Source of the DNA: Chelatococcus reniformis
GTDB taxonomy: Bacteria > Pseudomonadota > Alphaproteobacteria > Rhizobiales > Beijerinckiaceae
Length of the DNA: 64,000 bases
Assembly: GCF_014640075.1 (NCBI RefSeq)
Contig: NZ_BMGG01000004.1
Span: forward strand, 257,048-321,047
Direction: 5' to 3'
The notes under the pieces were generated by a model. It ran no database searches and was not told the origin of the DNA. It saw only the letters and a list, made by a program, of their open reading frames with translations. Below, in pieces: positions 51,997 through 62,810 of this stretch. Position 1 is the stretch's first letter. Every line of letters starts with the position of its first letter. A program made the position numbers and the translations under genes.

Positions 51997-54900
51997 TCAG
52001 GCCGCCACGGCCGCGCCGGCGGCCGGGCCGCTCGCCGCCCGGAAGGCGTCGAGCAGCTCCGCCTCGCGGGTGCCGGCGATGGCGATCTGAGCCGCCTTGA
52101 CGTGGCCGAAGCCGCGGATCGCGTCGGGGATGGCGGCGATCTGCGCCGCCAGCGGCAGGTTGTGCGTGCGCAAGGCGGCCGAGACCTCCCTGATCGTCGC
52201 CTCATAGGCGTCGATCAGCCGCCGCTCGGTCCGACGCTCCTCGGTGTAGCCGAAGATGTCGAGCGGGGTGCCCCGCAAGCGCCTCAACCGGGCGAGCAGG
52301 CGGAACGCAGGGAGAATCCAGGGGCCGAAGGCACGCTTCTTGGGGATCCCGGTCTCCGGGTCGCGGCGCGCGAGCAGGGGCGGGGCGAGATTGAACTCGA
52401 TCCGATAGTCGCCGTCGAACTGCTGGCTCAGCTTGTCCTGGAAGACAGGGTCGACATAGAGGCGGGCCACCTCATACTCGTCCTTGTAGGCCATCAGCTT
52501 GTAGAAGTGGCGTGCCACCGCGTCGGTGAAGCGGCCGTCGCCGTGGATGTGCTCCTCGGCGGCGCGTGCCGTCTCGACCAGCGCCTGGTAGCGCCGCGCG
52601 TACGCCTCGTCCTGGTAGTGCGCCAGGCGGCCGGCGCGATCGGCGACGAGCGCGGCGAGGTCGCGCGGCACCTCGCGCGGTGGCCGGGCGGAGGCCTTGC
52701 CGGCGTCGACGAAGCGGTTCACCGCGGCGGCATCGTGCGCGGCGAGGCGCCCCCAGGCGAAGGTTTGGCGGTTGGCCTCGACCGACACGTTGTTGAGCGC
52801 GATGGCGCCGTCGATCGCCTCGAGCGAGAGCGGCACCAGCCCCTTCTGGAAGGCGTAGCCGAGTATGAACAGGTTGGCGGCGATGCTGTCGCCCATCAGC
52901 CGGGTCGCGATCCGCGTCGCGTCCACGAGGTCGAGGCCGGCGGCGCCCACCGCCTCGGTGACGGCCTTGCGCATGACGTGGCCTTCGAAGTCGATGCTGG
53001 CGTCGGTGACGAAGGCCGCGGTCGGCTGCTCGTGCGTGTTGACGACCGCCCGTGTCACATCGCGCTCGATGCGCGCCAGTGCCTCGGCGCCGGCGGTGAC
53101 GACGAGGTCGCAGCCGAGCAGGAGGTCGGCGCCGCCGGCGCCGATGCGCACGGCCTTGAGGTCGTCAGGCGTAGCGGCCAGCCGCACGTGGCTCATCACG
53201 GCGCCGTTCTTCTGGGCGAGGCCGGTGAAATCGAGCACCGAGGCGCCCTTGCGGTCCAGATGCGCCGCCATGCCGAGCAGGGCCCCGACGGTCAACACGC
53301 CGGTGCCGCCGATGCCGGTGATCAGGATCGAATAGGGCTCGCTCAGCTGCGGAAGGCGCGGCGGCGGCAGCGCGGCGAAGGGATCCTCGCCGGCCGCGAC
53401 GGTGGCCCGCTCGGCCTTGCGGATGCGGCCGCCGTGCACGGTGACGAAGCTGGGGCAGAAGCCCTTGAGGCAGGAGAAGTCCTTGTTGCAGGCGGATTGG
53501 TCGATCTGGCGCTTGCGGCCGAGCTCGGTGTCCAGCGGCTTCACAGAGATGCAGTTGGACTGGGTGGAGCAGTCGCCGCAGCCTTCGCACACGGCCTCGT
53601 TGATGAACACGCGCTTGGGCGGATCGGGAAACTGGCCGCGCTTCCTGCGGCGGCGCTTCTCGGCCGCGCAGGTCTGATCGTAGATGATAGCGGTGAGGCC
53701 CGGCGTGTCGCGCAGGCGGCGCTGGAGCGCGTCGAGGTCGTCGCGGTGGTGGATGAGCGTGCCGGGCGGGAACACGGCGGCCGACGGGTATTTGTTGGGT
53801 TCATCGCTGACCACGGCTACAACTTTCGCCCCCTCCGCTGCCACCTGGTGGGCGATCTGCGGAACGGTGAGGCTGCCTTCGGCCGGCTGGCCGCCGGTCA
53901 TGGCGACGGCGTCGTTGTAGAGGATCTTGTAGGTGATGTTGACGCCGGCCGCCGCCGCTGCCCGCAGCGCGATCGAGCCGCTGTGGGTGTAGGTGCCGTC
54001 GCCCAGGTTCTGGAAGACGTGCTTGGTGGCCGTGAACGGCGCCTGGCCGATCCAATTGGTGCCCTCGCCGCCCATCTGGGTGATGGTCTGCGTGCGCCGG
54101 TGCGGCATGTAGGTCGCCATGCCGTGGCAGCCGATGCCGGCCATGGCGCGGCTGCCCTCGGGCACCGCGGTCGATGTGTTGTGCGGGCAGCCGGAGCAGA
54201 AGAACGGCGTGCGGGCGAGTTTCGTGCCGCTCGTGACCCGCTCGAACGATTCGAGCCGCGCCACGCGCTGGCGCAGGTTCGGCGTGACCGCATCGAACCG
54301 CTCCAGCCGCGAGACAATGGCGCGCGCCACCATCGTCGGTGTGATCTCGCCCTCGCTGCCGAGCAGGCGCCCGCCGCTCTCGTCGCGCTTGCCCACGACG
54401 CTCGGCCGTCGCGAGGCCTCCATGTTGTAGAGCATCTCGACCAGCTGGCGCTCGATGAAGCCGCGCTTCTCCTCCACCACGAGCACGTCCTGGAGGCCCG
54501 CGGCGAAGCGCAGCGCCCCCTGGCGCTCCAGCGGCCAGGTCAGACCCACCTTGTAGATGCGGATGCCGAGAGCCGCGATCGCGGCGACGTCGAGGCCGAG
54601 ATCGTCAAAGGCCTGGCGCACGTCCAGATAGGCCTTGCCGGTGGTGATGATGCCGAGGCGCGGGGCCGGGGGCTCGACCACCAGCTTGTCGATGGCGTTG
54701 GCGCGCACGAAGGCGGCGACCGCGTCCATCTTCGGCCCGTGCAGGCGCCGCTCCGCCTCCAGCGGCGGATCGGGCCAGCGGATGTGCACGCCGCCAGGCG
54801 GCGCCTCGAAGTCCGTCGGCAGGACGATCTGTGGGCGGGTGATGTCGACATCGATGGAGGTGGCGCTCTCCACAGTCTCGGCGATGGCCTTGAAGCCGAC

Positions 54901-55485
54901 CCAGCAGCCGGAGAAGCGTGACAGCGCCCAGCCGTAGAGGCCGAAGTCCAGGTATTCCTGCACGTTAGCAGGATTGAGGATCGGGAGCAGGGCGGCCTCG
55001 AACAACTGCTCGCTCTGGTGCGGCAGCGTCGACGACTGGCAGCCGTGGTCGTCCCCGGCGATCGCCAGCACGCCGCCCCAGGGCGAGGTGCCGGCCATGT
55101 TGGCGTGCTTCAGCACGTCCATGGTGCGGTCGACGCCCGGTCCCTTGCCGTACCAGAGGCCGAACACGCCATCGACGGTGGCGTCGGGCTGCAAATTGAC
55201 CTGCTGGCTGCCCCAGACCGCCGTGGCCGCCAGATCCTCGTTGAGGCCCGACTGGAACACCACGTTGTGGCGCTCGAGCAGCGCTTGCTGGCGCCACAGT
55301 TCGTTGTCGAGGCCACCGAGCGGCGAGCCGCGATAGCCGGAGATGAAGCCGCCGGTGTTGCGGCCGGCCAGGGCGTCGCGCTGCTGCTGGATGGTGGGCA
55401 GGCGCACGAGCGCCTGGATGCCTGAAATATAGATGCGGCCCGAGGCGACCTCGTATTTGTCGGCGAGGGTGACGGGCTTGGTCAT
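51997..55485 (-). CDS. Fused indolepyruvate:ferredoxin oxidoreductase, second copy
   Basis: 1162 residues from the ATG at 55485, with GGAGGTG upstream; a GTG at 55494 is less likely. Same order as the copy at 24292: GGFISGYRGSPLGGLDNE, FCSGCPHNTSTAVPEGS near residue 426, MGGEGTNWIGQAPF, a cluster domain near 630 (CEGCGDCSTQSNC, CNKDFSCLKGFC), gamma domain from ~718 (ITGIGGTGVLTVGALLG) and C-terminal YKLMAYKDEYEVARLY. Makes acyl-CoA from a 2-oxo acid with ferredoxin. Controlled by a palindrome/promoter block shared with the dehydratase gene upstream. Confidence 0.93.
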   Translation of the reverse strand: MTKPVTLADKYEVASGRIYISGIQALVRLPTIQQQRDALAGRNTGGFISGYRGSPLGGLDNELWRQQALLERHNVVFQSGLNEDLAATAVWGSQQVNLQPDATVDGVFGLWYGKGPGVDRTMDVLKHANMAGTSPWGGVLAIAGDDHGCQSSTLPHQSEQLFEAALLPILNPANVQEYLDFGLYGWALSRFSGCWVGFKAIAETVESATSIDVDITRPQIVLPTDFEAPPGGVHIRWPDPPLEAERRLHGPKMDAVAAFVRANAIDKLVVEPPAPRLGIITTGKAYLDVRQAFDDLGLDVAAIAALGIRIYKVGLTWPLERQGALRFAAGLQDVLVVEEKRGFIERQLVEMLYNMEASRRPSVVGKRDESGGRLLGSEGEITPTMVARAIVSRLERFDAVTPNLRQRVARLESFERVTSGTKLARTPFFCSGCPHNTSTAVPEGSRAMAGIGCHGMATYMPHRRTQTITQMGGEGTNWIGQAPFTATKHVFQNLGDGTYTHSGSIALRAAAAAGVNITYKILYNDAVAMTGGQPAEGSLTVPQIAHQVAAEGAKVVAVVSDEPNKYPSAAVFPPGTLIHHRDDLDALQRRLRDTPGLTAIIYDQTCAAEKRRRRKRGQFPDPPKRVFINEAVCEGCGDCSTQSNCISVKPLDTELGRKRQIDQSACNKDFSCLKGFCPSFVTVHGGRIRKAERATVAAGEDPFAALPPPRLPQLSEPYSILITGIGGTGVLTVGALLGMAAHLDRKGASVLDFTGLAQKNGAVMSHVRLAATPDDLKAVRIGAGGADLLLGCDLVVTAGAEALARIERDVTRAVVNTHEQPTAAFVTDASIDFEGHVMRKAVTEAVGAAGLDLVDATRIATRLMGDSIAANLFILGYAFQKGLVPLSLEAIDGAIALNNVSVEANRQTFAWGRLAAHDAAAVNRFVDAGKASARPPREVPRDLAALVADRAGRLAHYQDEAYARRYQALVETARAAEEHIHGDGRFTDAVARHFYKLMAYKDEYEVARLYVDPVFQDKLSQQFDGDYRIEFNLAPPLLARRDPETGIPKKRAFGPWILPAFRLLARLRRLRGTPLDIFGYTEERRTERRLIDAYEATIREVSAALRTHNLPLAAQIAAIPDAIRGFGHVKAAQIAIAGTREAELLDAFRAASGPAAGAAVAA

Positions 55486-55597
55486 GGCACCCACCTCCGC
55501 TCAGAGGTCTGCTGTCCGCACACGGGCGGCGGGGCGGCCGTGACCGGTCGATATCTTGCTTGCTGGGTCATGGGCGTTCGTCCCCGACGGTCTCTTC

Positions 55598-55653
55598 TTT
55601 GGAACCACTCTGCACTGGAAGGGACGCCGGCAATGTCAAAGGTGCGACAGTGT
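55598..55653 (-). promoter_or_regulatory. Conserved 56-bp promoter block upstream of the second ferredoxin oxidoreductase
   Basis: Identical at about 46 of 56 positions to the block at 57448-57503, with no gaps. Both begin (plus strand) TTTGGAACCA and contain CGCCGGCAATGTCA. Both lie upstream of minus-strand starts. The conserved part includes the TGTC-N8-GACA palindrome. Confidence 0.7.
55632..55651. promoter_or_regulatory. Operator AYTGTC-N8-GACAKT upstream of the second ferredoxin oxidoreductase
   Basis: Minus strand: ACTGTC-GCACCTTT-GACATT. It contains TTGACA in the right half in the direction of transcription, as at 22031. Confidence 0.65.
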
Positions 55654-55732
55654 CCGCGCGCGGCTTGAGCGGGAGCGGGCGAATGATGATCGGCCTCGTG
55701 GGCCAGCGGTGCGCGCCGGCCCCACGGCGACG

Positions 55733-57421
55733 TCAACCGTGCTCGGCGCCGCCGGGCCCGGTCGACGTCACCGCGCCAAACGATGCCGAAGCGACGTTCC
55801 TGGCGTATTTGGCGAACACGCTCGACGAGGCTGTGCGCGGCTGCGGCCGCCACGCGCTCCTGCGGCTGGCGAGTTCCTCGCGCGGCACGTCCAAGTCGAT
55901 ACGGCGTGCATCCAGGTCGATGGTGATCGTGTCGCCCTCCTGGACGAGGGCGATCGGGCCTCCCGCGGCCGCCTCGGGGCTGACGTGGCCGATCGCCAGC
56001 CCGTGCGAGATGCCCGAGAAGCGGCCGTCGGTGACGAGAGCGACGCTGTCCTTGAAGCCGAAGCCGACGAGAGCGGCCGTGACCCGCGCCGTCTCGCGCA
56101 TGCCGGGGCCGCCCGCGGGCCCCTCGTTGCGGATGACGATCGTGTCGCCGGCCTCGATCAGGCGCGCCATCAGCGCGGCATAGGCGCTCGGCTCGTCCTC
56201 GAACACGCGGGCGCGGCCGACGTGCCGGCGCAACTCTGTTCCCGTCGCCTTCAGGACGGCGCCGTCCGGGGCCATGTCGCCGCGGAGCACCACCCAGCCG
56301 CCGGTGGGATGGCGCGGCGCCGCGACCGGCGCGACGATGTCCTGGTCGGCCGGCAGGGTCACCCCGTCGAGGCGCTCGGCCAGCGTGCGGCCATCGACGC
56401 TGGTCGCTGCTCCGCTCAGCAGGCCGGCGTCAAGGAGCGTCCGCATCACCACCGGCACGCCGCCGATCTCGTGCAGGTCCCGCATGTTGTAGGCCCCGGA
56501 AGGGGTGAAGTTGCCGAGATGCGGCGTGCGATCGCTGATGTCCTGGAAGTCCTCGAGCTTCAGCTCGACACCGGCTTCATGGGCGATGGCGAGCAGATGA
56601 AGCACGGCATTGGTGGAGCCGCCCATCGCCGCGACCACGCCAATGGCGTTGTGCAATGCCTCCCGCGTGATCACGTCGCGCGGTCTGACGTTGCGGGCCA
56701 GGATCTGCAACGCCAGCGTGCCGGTTTCATAGGCAAGGTCGGTCCGACGGCTGTCGACGGCGGGGGCGCTGGTGCAGTTGGCCACGGTCAGTCCCATGGC
56801 TTCGATCGCCGAGCCCATGGTGTTGGCGGTGAACATGCCGCCGCACGCGCCAGGGCCGGGGCAGGCGGCATCCACCAGTTCGTCCATGTCCTCGGCGCTC
56901 GCCGTTCCCGCGGCCAGCGCGCCGGCCATTTCGGCGACGGTCTGGATGGTCACGTCGGCGCCGCGGAAGCGGCCCGGTGCGATGCTGCCGCCATAGAGAT
57001 AGACGGCTGGGATGTTGAGGCGCGCCATGGCCATCACGCAGCCCGGATTGGTCTTGTCGCAGGCGCCGATCGCCACCATGGCGTCGAAGGCGTAGGCCGA
57101 GGCGGCGAGCTCGATCGAGTCGGCGATAACTTCTCGGCTGACGAGGGACGCGCCGCCGACCGCGAGCACGCCGTCGCTGACGGCGACGGTGTTGACCTCG
57201 AGCGGGATGCCGCCCGCATCGCGAATGCCGGCGGCGACCCGTGCGCTCAGCTCTCGCAGATGCATGTTGCAGGGCATCGCGCCGCTCCAGGTGTTGGCGA
57301 TGCCGACGATGGGCTTGTCGAAATCCGCCGGGCCGAGGCCCGCGGCGCGCAGCATGGCGCGCGGTCCAAAGCTGGTCCGCGCGGTCAGCGCCGAACTACG
57401 CGGCTTGGGGTAGGGGGGCAT
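55733..57421 (-). CDS. IlvD/Edd-family dehydratase, second copy (short, ~560-residue type)
   Basis: 562 residues from the ATG at 57421 (AGGAGGACG upstream). Clear family motifs: [22 protein letters not shown], the cluster ligands in [10 protein letters not shown] and [16 protein letters not shown], and the catalytic Ser in VTDGRFSG. It belongs to the shorter branch of dihydroxy-acid dehydratases that also contains sugar-acid dehydratases. It forms a 2-oxo acid that the downstream ferredoxin oxidoreductase could decarboxylate. Differs from the 639-residue copy at 22189, so substrate ranges probably differ. Confidence 0.9.
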   Translation of the reverse strand: MPPYPKPRSSALTARTSFGPRAMLRAAGLGPADFDKPIVGIANTWSGAMPCNMHLRELSARVAAGIRDAGGIPLEVNTVAVSDGVLAVGGASLVSREVIADSIELAASAYAFDAMVAIGACDKTNPGCVMAMARLNIPAVYLYGGSIAPGRFRGADVTIQTVAEMAGALAAGTASAEDMDELVDAACPGPGACGGMFTANTMGSAIEAMGLTVANCTSAPAVDSRRTDLAYETGTLALQILARNVRPRDVITREALHNAIGVVAAMGGSTNAVLHLLAIAHEAGVELKLEDFQDISDRTPHLGNFTPSGAYNMRDLHEIGGVPVVMRTLLDAGLLSGAATSVDGRTLAERLDGVTLPADQDIVAPVAAPRHPTGGWVVLRGDMAPDGAVLKATGTELRRHVGRARVFEDEPSAYAALMARLIEAGDTIVIRNEGPAGGPGMRETARVTAALVGFGFKDSVALVTDGRFSGISHGLAIGHVSPEAAAGGPIALVQEGDTITIDLDARRIDLDVPREELASRRSAWRPQPRTASSSVFAKYARNVASASFGAVTSTGPGGAEHG

Positions 57422-57447
57422 GGGGCGCTCGTCCTCCTGATCTTTTG

Positions 57448-57503
57448 TTTGGAACCATTCTGCATTGGAGCGGCCGCCGGCAATGTCACAATCGCGACAA
57501 TGT
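57448..57503 (-). promoter_or_regulatory. Conserved 56-bp promoter block upstream of the second dehydratase
   Basis: Partner of the block at 55598-55653. It starts 27 bp before the dehydratase start codon and ends with the palindrome at 57482. Confidence 0.7.
57482..57501. promoter_or_regulatory. Operator AYTGTC-N8-GACAKT upstream of the second dehydratase
   Basis: Minus strand: ATTGTC-GCGATTGT-GACATT. GTGACA occupies the -35-like position. Confidence 0.65.
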
Positions 57504-57532
57504 TGGTGCGCGCAGCCGCATGGCGCCGGTGA

Positions 57533-57552
57533 ATTGTCGCCGACTTGACGGT
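57533..57552 (+). promoter_or_regulatory. Near-match operator on the divergent side (ATTGTC-N8-GACGGT)
   Basis: Same spacing as the other three sites, with one mismatch in the right half (GACG for GACA). TTGACG within it would be the -35 of the plus-strand hydratase gene. Lies 32 bp from the site at 57482, so one regulator could bind both and control the divergent pair. Confidence 0.5.
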
Positions 57553-57610
57553 TCGCGGCCGGTAACGGCGTAAGATTACGCGGAACGAACGACAGATCAG
57601 GGATGGGACG

Positions 57611-58384
57611 ATGACGGCACTGGTGAGCGATCTGCTGCGGGCGCGCGAGACGCGCGCGGCGATCGCCGACGCGATCGAGCTGCCCGCCTCGCTTGCGGCC
57701 GCCTATGCCGTTCAGGACGAACACATAGGCGAGCTTCTCGCGCGCATCGGCGGCACCCGCATCGGCTACAAGATCGGCGCGACGACCCAGGCGGCGCTCG
57801 ATGCCCTCGGCCTTGCGAGACCCTTCCATGGGCCGATCCTGTCGGCTGCCGCGCACGCGAGCCCGGCGCACCTCTCCCGCAGCTCGTTCTTCGTGGCCAT
57901 CGCGGAGACTGAGATCGGTTTTCGCTTCGGCCGTGACCTGCCGCCCCGCGCCGCGCCCTACGACCTGGAGACCGTCGCCGCGGCGGTTGCCGAGATCGTG
58001 CCGATCATAGAGGTCGCCGACAGCCGCATGCGGGACTGGCAGAAGGCCGATGCGCGTCTCATCGTCGCCGATCTCGGCTACGCCGGGGCCGTCGTCACCG
58101 GTGCGCCGGTGCGGGACTGGCGTGCCGTCGATCTGCCCTCGCTCGCCGTCACGCTCGAGGCGGATGGGCGTGAGATCGCCAAGGGGGCGGGCGCCGCGGT
58201 GCTCGGCAACCCGCTGGCGTGCCTGACCGGGCTGGTCAACGACCTGTCGGCCGCCGGACAGCCCGTGCGAGCCGGGGAGTTGGTGAGCAGCGGCACCTGC
58301 ACGCCGCCCCACCCGTCGGCGATGGGCGGCCACTTCGTTGCCCGCTTCGGGCCGCTCGGCACGGTCGAACTCACCCTGGACTGA
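57611..58384 (+). CDS. 2-oxo-4-pentenoate hydratase-family (MhpD/fumarylacetoacetase-fold) enzyme
   Basis: 257 residues, ATG at 57611. FAH-fold hydratase/decarboxylase: [46 protein letters not shown] with the metal-binding Glu residues, and VIEVADSR-like [12 protein letters not shown]-terminal [12 protein letters not shown] is typical. Adds water to or decarboxylates 2-oxo-enoic acids in meta-cleavage-type pathways. Divergent from the dehydratase gene and coupled by the operator pair between them. Confidence 0.9.
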   Translation: MTALVSDLLRARETRAAIADAIELPASLAAAYAVQDEHIGELLARIGGTRIGYKIGATTQAALDALGLARPFHGPILSAAAHASPAHLSRSSFFVAIAETEIGFRFGRDLPPRAAPYDLETVAAAVAEIVPIIEVADSRMRDWQKADARLIVADLGYAGAVVTGAPVRDWRAVDLPSLAVTLEADGREIAKGAGAAVLGNPLACLTGLVNDLSAAGQPVRAGELVSSGTCTPPHPSAMGGHFVARFGPLGTVELTLD

Positions 58385-58425
58385 TTGTCGCCATCGATCC
58401 CTTCAAGCCAACTCAAGGAGCAGCC

Positions 58426-59382
58426 TTGTCGAAACGCATCGTCGTGTGCTCGCCGATCATGCCGGCGCAGATCGCCGGCCGGCTCGGCGAGATTCCCGGC
58501 CTGGAGGTCGGCGTAGCCAAACCGGGCGAGCTGCCGCAGGCGGCGCAGGCGGCGGACGGGCTGGTGCTGCTCGGCCTCAGCTACACCGCCGCGCTGGCCG
58601 AGGCCCTGCGGCGCGCGGACTGCCGCTGCCGCTGGCTGCAATTGCTGACCGCCGGCTACGAGCCCCTGGTCGAGCACGGCGTGCCGGAGCGCGTCGTGGT
58701 CTGCAACGCGGGCGACGTGTGGTCGCCCATCGTCGCCGAGCACACCATGGCCCTCCTGCTCGCCCTGGTACGCCGGCTGCGCGAGATCGAGGCGGCGCAG
58801 CAGCGCGCGGCCTGGGATCTCACCATCCGCGCGCGCATGGACATGCTCTACGGCGGCCATCTGCTGATCGTCGGCATGGGTAGCATCGGCGCCGAAGTGG
58901 CGCAGCGCGCGCGGCCCTTCGGCATGCGCGTGACGGGCGTGTCGCGGGCCGGGCGCCCGCATCCGCTCGCCGACACCATGCTGCCGCTGACGCGCCTGCA
59001 CGAGGGGCTGGCCGAGGCCGACGCGGTGGTCATCGCCGTCCCTTACTCAGCCGAGACGCACCACATGATCGGCGCCCGTGAGCTGGCCGCCTGCCGGCCC
59101 GGCGCCGTTCTCGTCAATGTCGCGCGCGGCGGCGTGGTCGATCCGGTGGCGCTGCTCGCGGCGCTCGAGGGAGGGACCGTCGCGGGCGCTGGGCTCGATG
59201 TCACCGAGCCCGAGCCGCTGCCGCCGGAGAGCCCATTGTGGCGCCTGCCCAACGTCATCGTGTCGCCGCACCTCGGCGGCGCCGCGCCCGAGCGCTACTA
59301 CGCTCGGCTGGTGGACCAGGTCGCCGTCAATGCCGACGCCTTCGTGCACGGCCGGCCTCTGCGCAGCCAAATTTCCTGGTAA
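58426..59382 (+). CDS. D-isomer-specific 2-hydroxyacid dehydrogenase
   Basis: 318 residues from a TTG at 58426, chosen because AAGGAG lies five bases upstream; there is no ATG or GTG at the right position. NAD-binding motif [10 protein letters not shown], catalytic Arg in NVARGGVVD, Glu in [10 protein letters not shown] and His in SPHLGG. Interconverts a 2-oxo acid and its D-2-hydroxy acid. 41 bp after the hydratase gene and before panD, probably one transcript. Confidence 0.9.
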   Translation: MSKRIVVCSPIMPAQIAGRLGEIPGLEVGVAKPGELPQAAQAADGLVLLGLSYTAALAEALRRADCRCRWLQLLTAGYEPLVEHGVPERVVVCNAGDVWSPIVAEHTMALLLALVRRLREIEAAQQRAAWDLTIRARMDMLYGGHLLIVGMGSIGAEVAQRARPFGMRVTGVSRAGRPHPLADTMLPLTRLHEGLAEADAVVIAVPYSAETHHMIGARELAACRPGAVLVNVARGGVVDPVALLAALEGGTVAGAGLDVTEPEPLPPESPLWRLPNVIVSPHLGGAAPERYYARLVDQVAVNADAFVHGRPLRSQISW

Positions 59383-59444
59383 AAGGTCGCCACAGCCCGG
59401 CTGCGTCCGTCCAGAGGAGGCGCGGCCGCGTGGGGGAGAACGCG

Positions 59445-59900
59445 ATGCGAAAGATCGTTGCCGGCAAGCTGCACGGCATCCGGGTTACCGACGCCAACCT
59501 CAATTATCACGGATCGATCACGCTCGATCCCAACCACTGCGAGGAAGCCGGCATCCTGCCGATGGAGTTCGTCGAGATCTGGAACAAGAGCTCGGGCGCG
59601 CGCATCTCGACCTACGTCATCCTCGGCGAACGCGGCTCCCGCTGCTGCGTCCTGAACGGGGCAGCCGCCCGCACCTGCCAGCCCGGCGACGAGATCATCA
59701 TCTGCAACTCGGTCTACGTGCCGGAGAGCGAACTGGTCTCGCTCCGCCCCCGCGTCCTCGTCTTCGATGCGGCCAACCACGTCGTCGACCGTCTGGCCTA
59801 CAAGGTCGATCGCGACGCCGAGGGGCGCTACGCCTTCTCCATCGTCGGCGAGAACGGCAAGGCGAACGTCACGCCCCTCGAGGTGCGCACCAGCGCTTGA
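59445..59900 (+). CDS. panD: Aspartate 1-decarboxylase PanD
   Basis: 151 residues from the ATG at 59445 (GGGGGAGAACGCG upstream). Begins [24 protein letters not shown]; Gly23-Ser24 is the self-processing site that makes the pyruvoyl cofactor. [14 protein letters not shown] and [17 protein letters not shown] match PanD. Makes beta-alanine from aspartate for pantothenate and CoA. About 25-30 residues longer at the C-terminus than the E. coli enzyme. panB and panC are not in the window; its place after a keto-acid operon is unusual. Confidence 0.9.
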   Translation: MRKIVAGKLHGIRVTDANLNYHGSITLDPNHCEEAGILPMEFVEIWNKSSGARISTYVILGERGSRCCVLNGAAARTCQPGDEIIICNSVYVPESELVSLRPRVLVFDAANHVVDRLAYKVDRDAEGRYAFSIVGENGKANVTPLEVRTSA

Positions 59901-59922
59901 ACGGGCTGCGATATTTTCGAGT

Positions 59923-59955
59923 GGATGGTATAGCCGGGTCAAGCCGGCTATGCCG
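59923..59955 (+). repeat. Palindromic repeat variant with compensatory changes, left member of a pair
   Basis: GGATGGT, ATAGCCGG, loop GTCAAG, CCGGCTAT, GCCG. Stem positions changed relative to the main type on both arms so that pairing is kept (GGCC/GGCC to AGCC/GGCT). Confidence 0.8.
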
Positions 59956-59985
59956 TTGCAGGTAAAGTTGGCCCGCCTCTACTTC

Positions 59986-60015
59986 GTCGTAGCCGGGCTT
60001 GGCGGCCATCCATCC
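59986..60015 (-). repeat. Palindromic repeat, degenerate right member of a pair
   Basis: CGTCGTAGCCGGGCTTGGCGG followed by CCATCCATCC. The stem is shortened. This pair has the opposite outward/inward order from the other three pairs. Sits between convergent panD and gyrB. Confidence 0.7.
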
Positions 60016-60068
60016 TCTCAGAAGACTGAAAATTCTTTGTAATACTCGCAATTTTTCGAGTCGACCGC

Positions 60069-62810
<2,742 letters not shown>

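Noticed and set aside
52102-54921. A 939-codon open frame antisense to the second ferredoxin oxidoreductase gene
   Set aside because: Same artefact of high GC; no recognisable domain and no ribosome-binding site.
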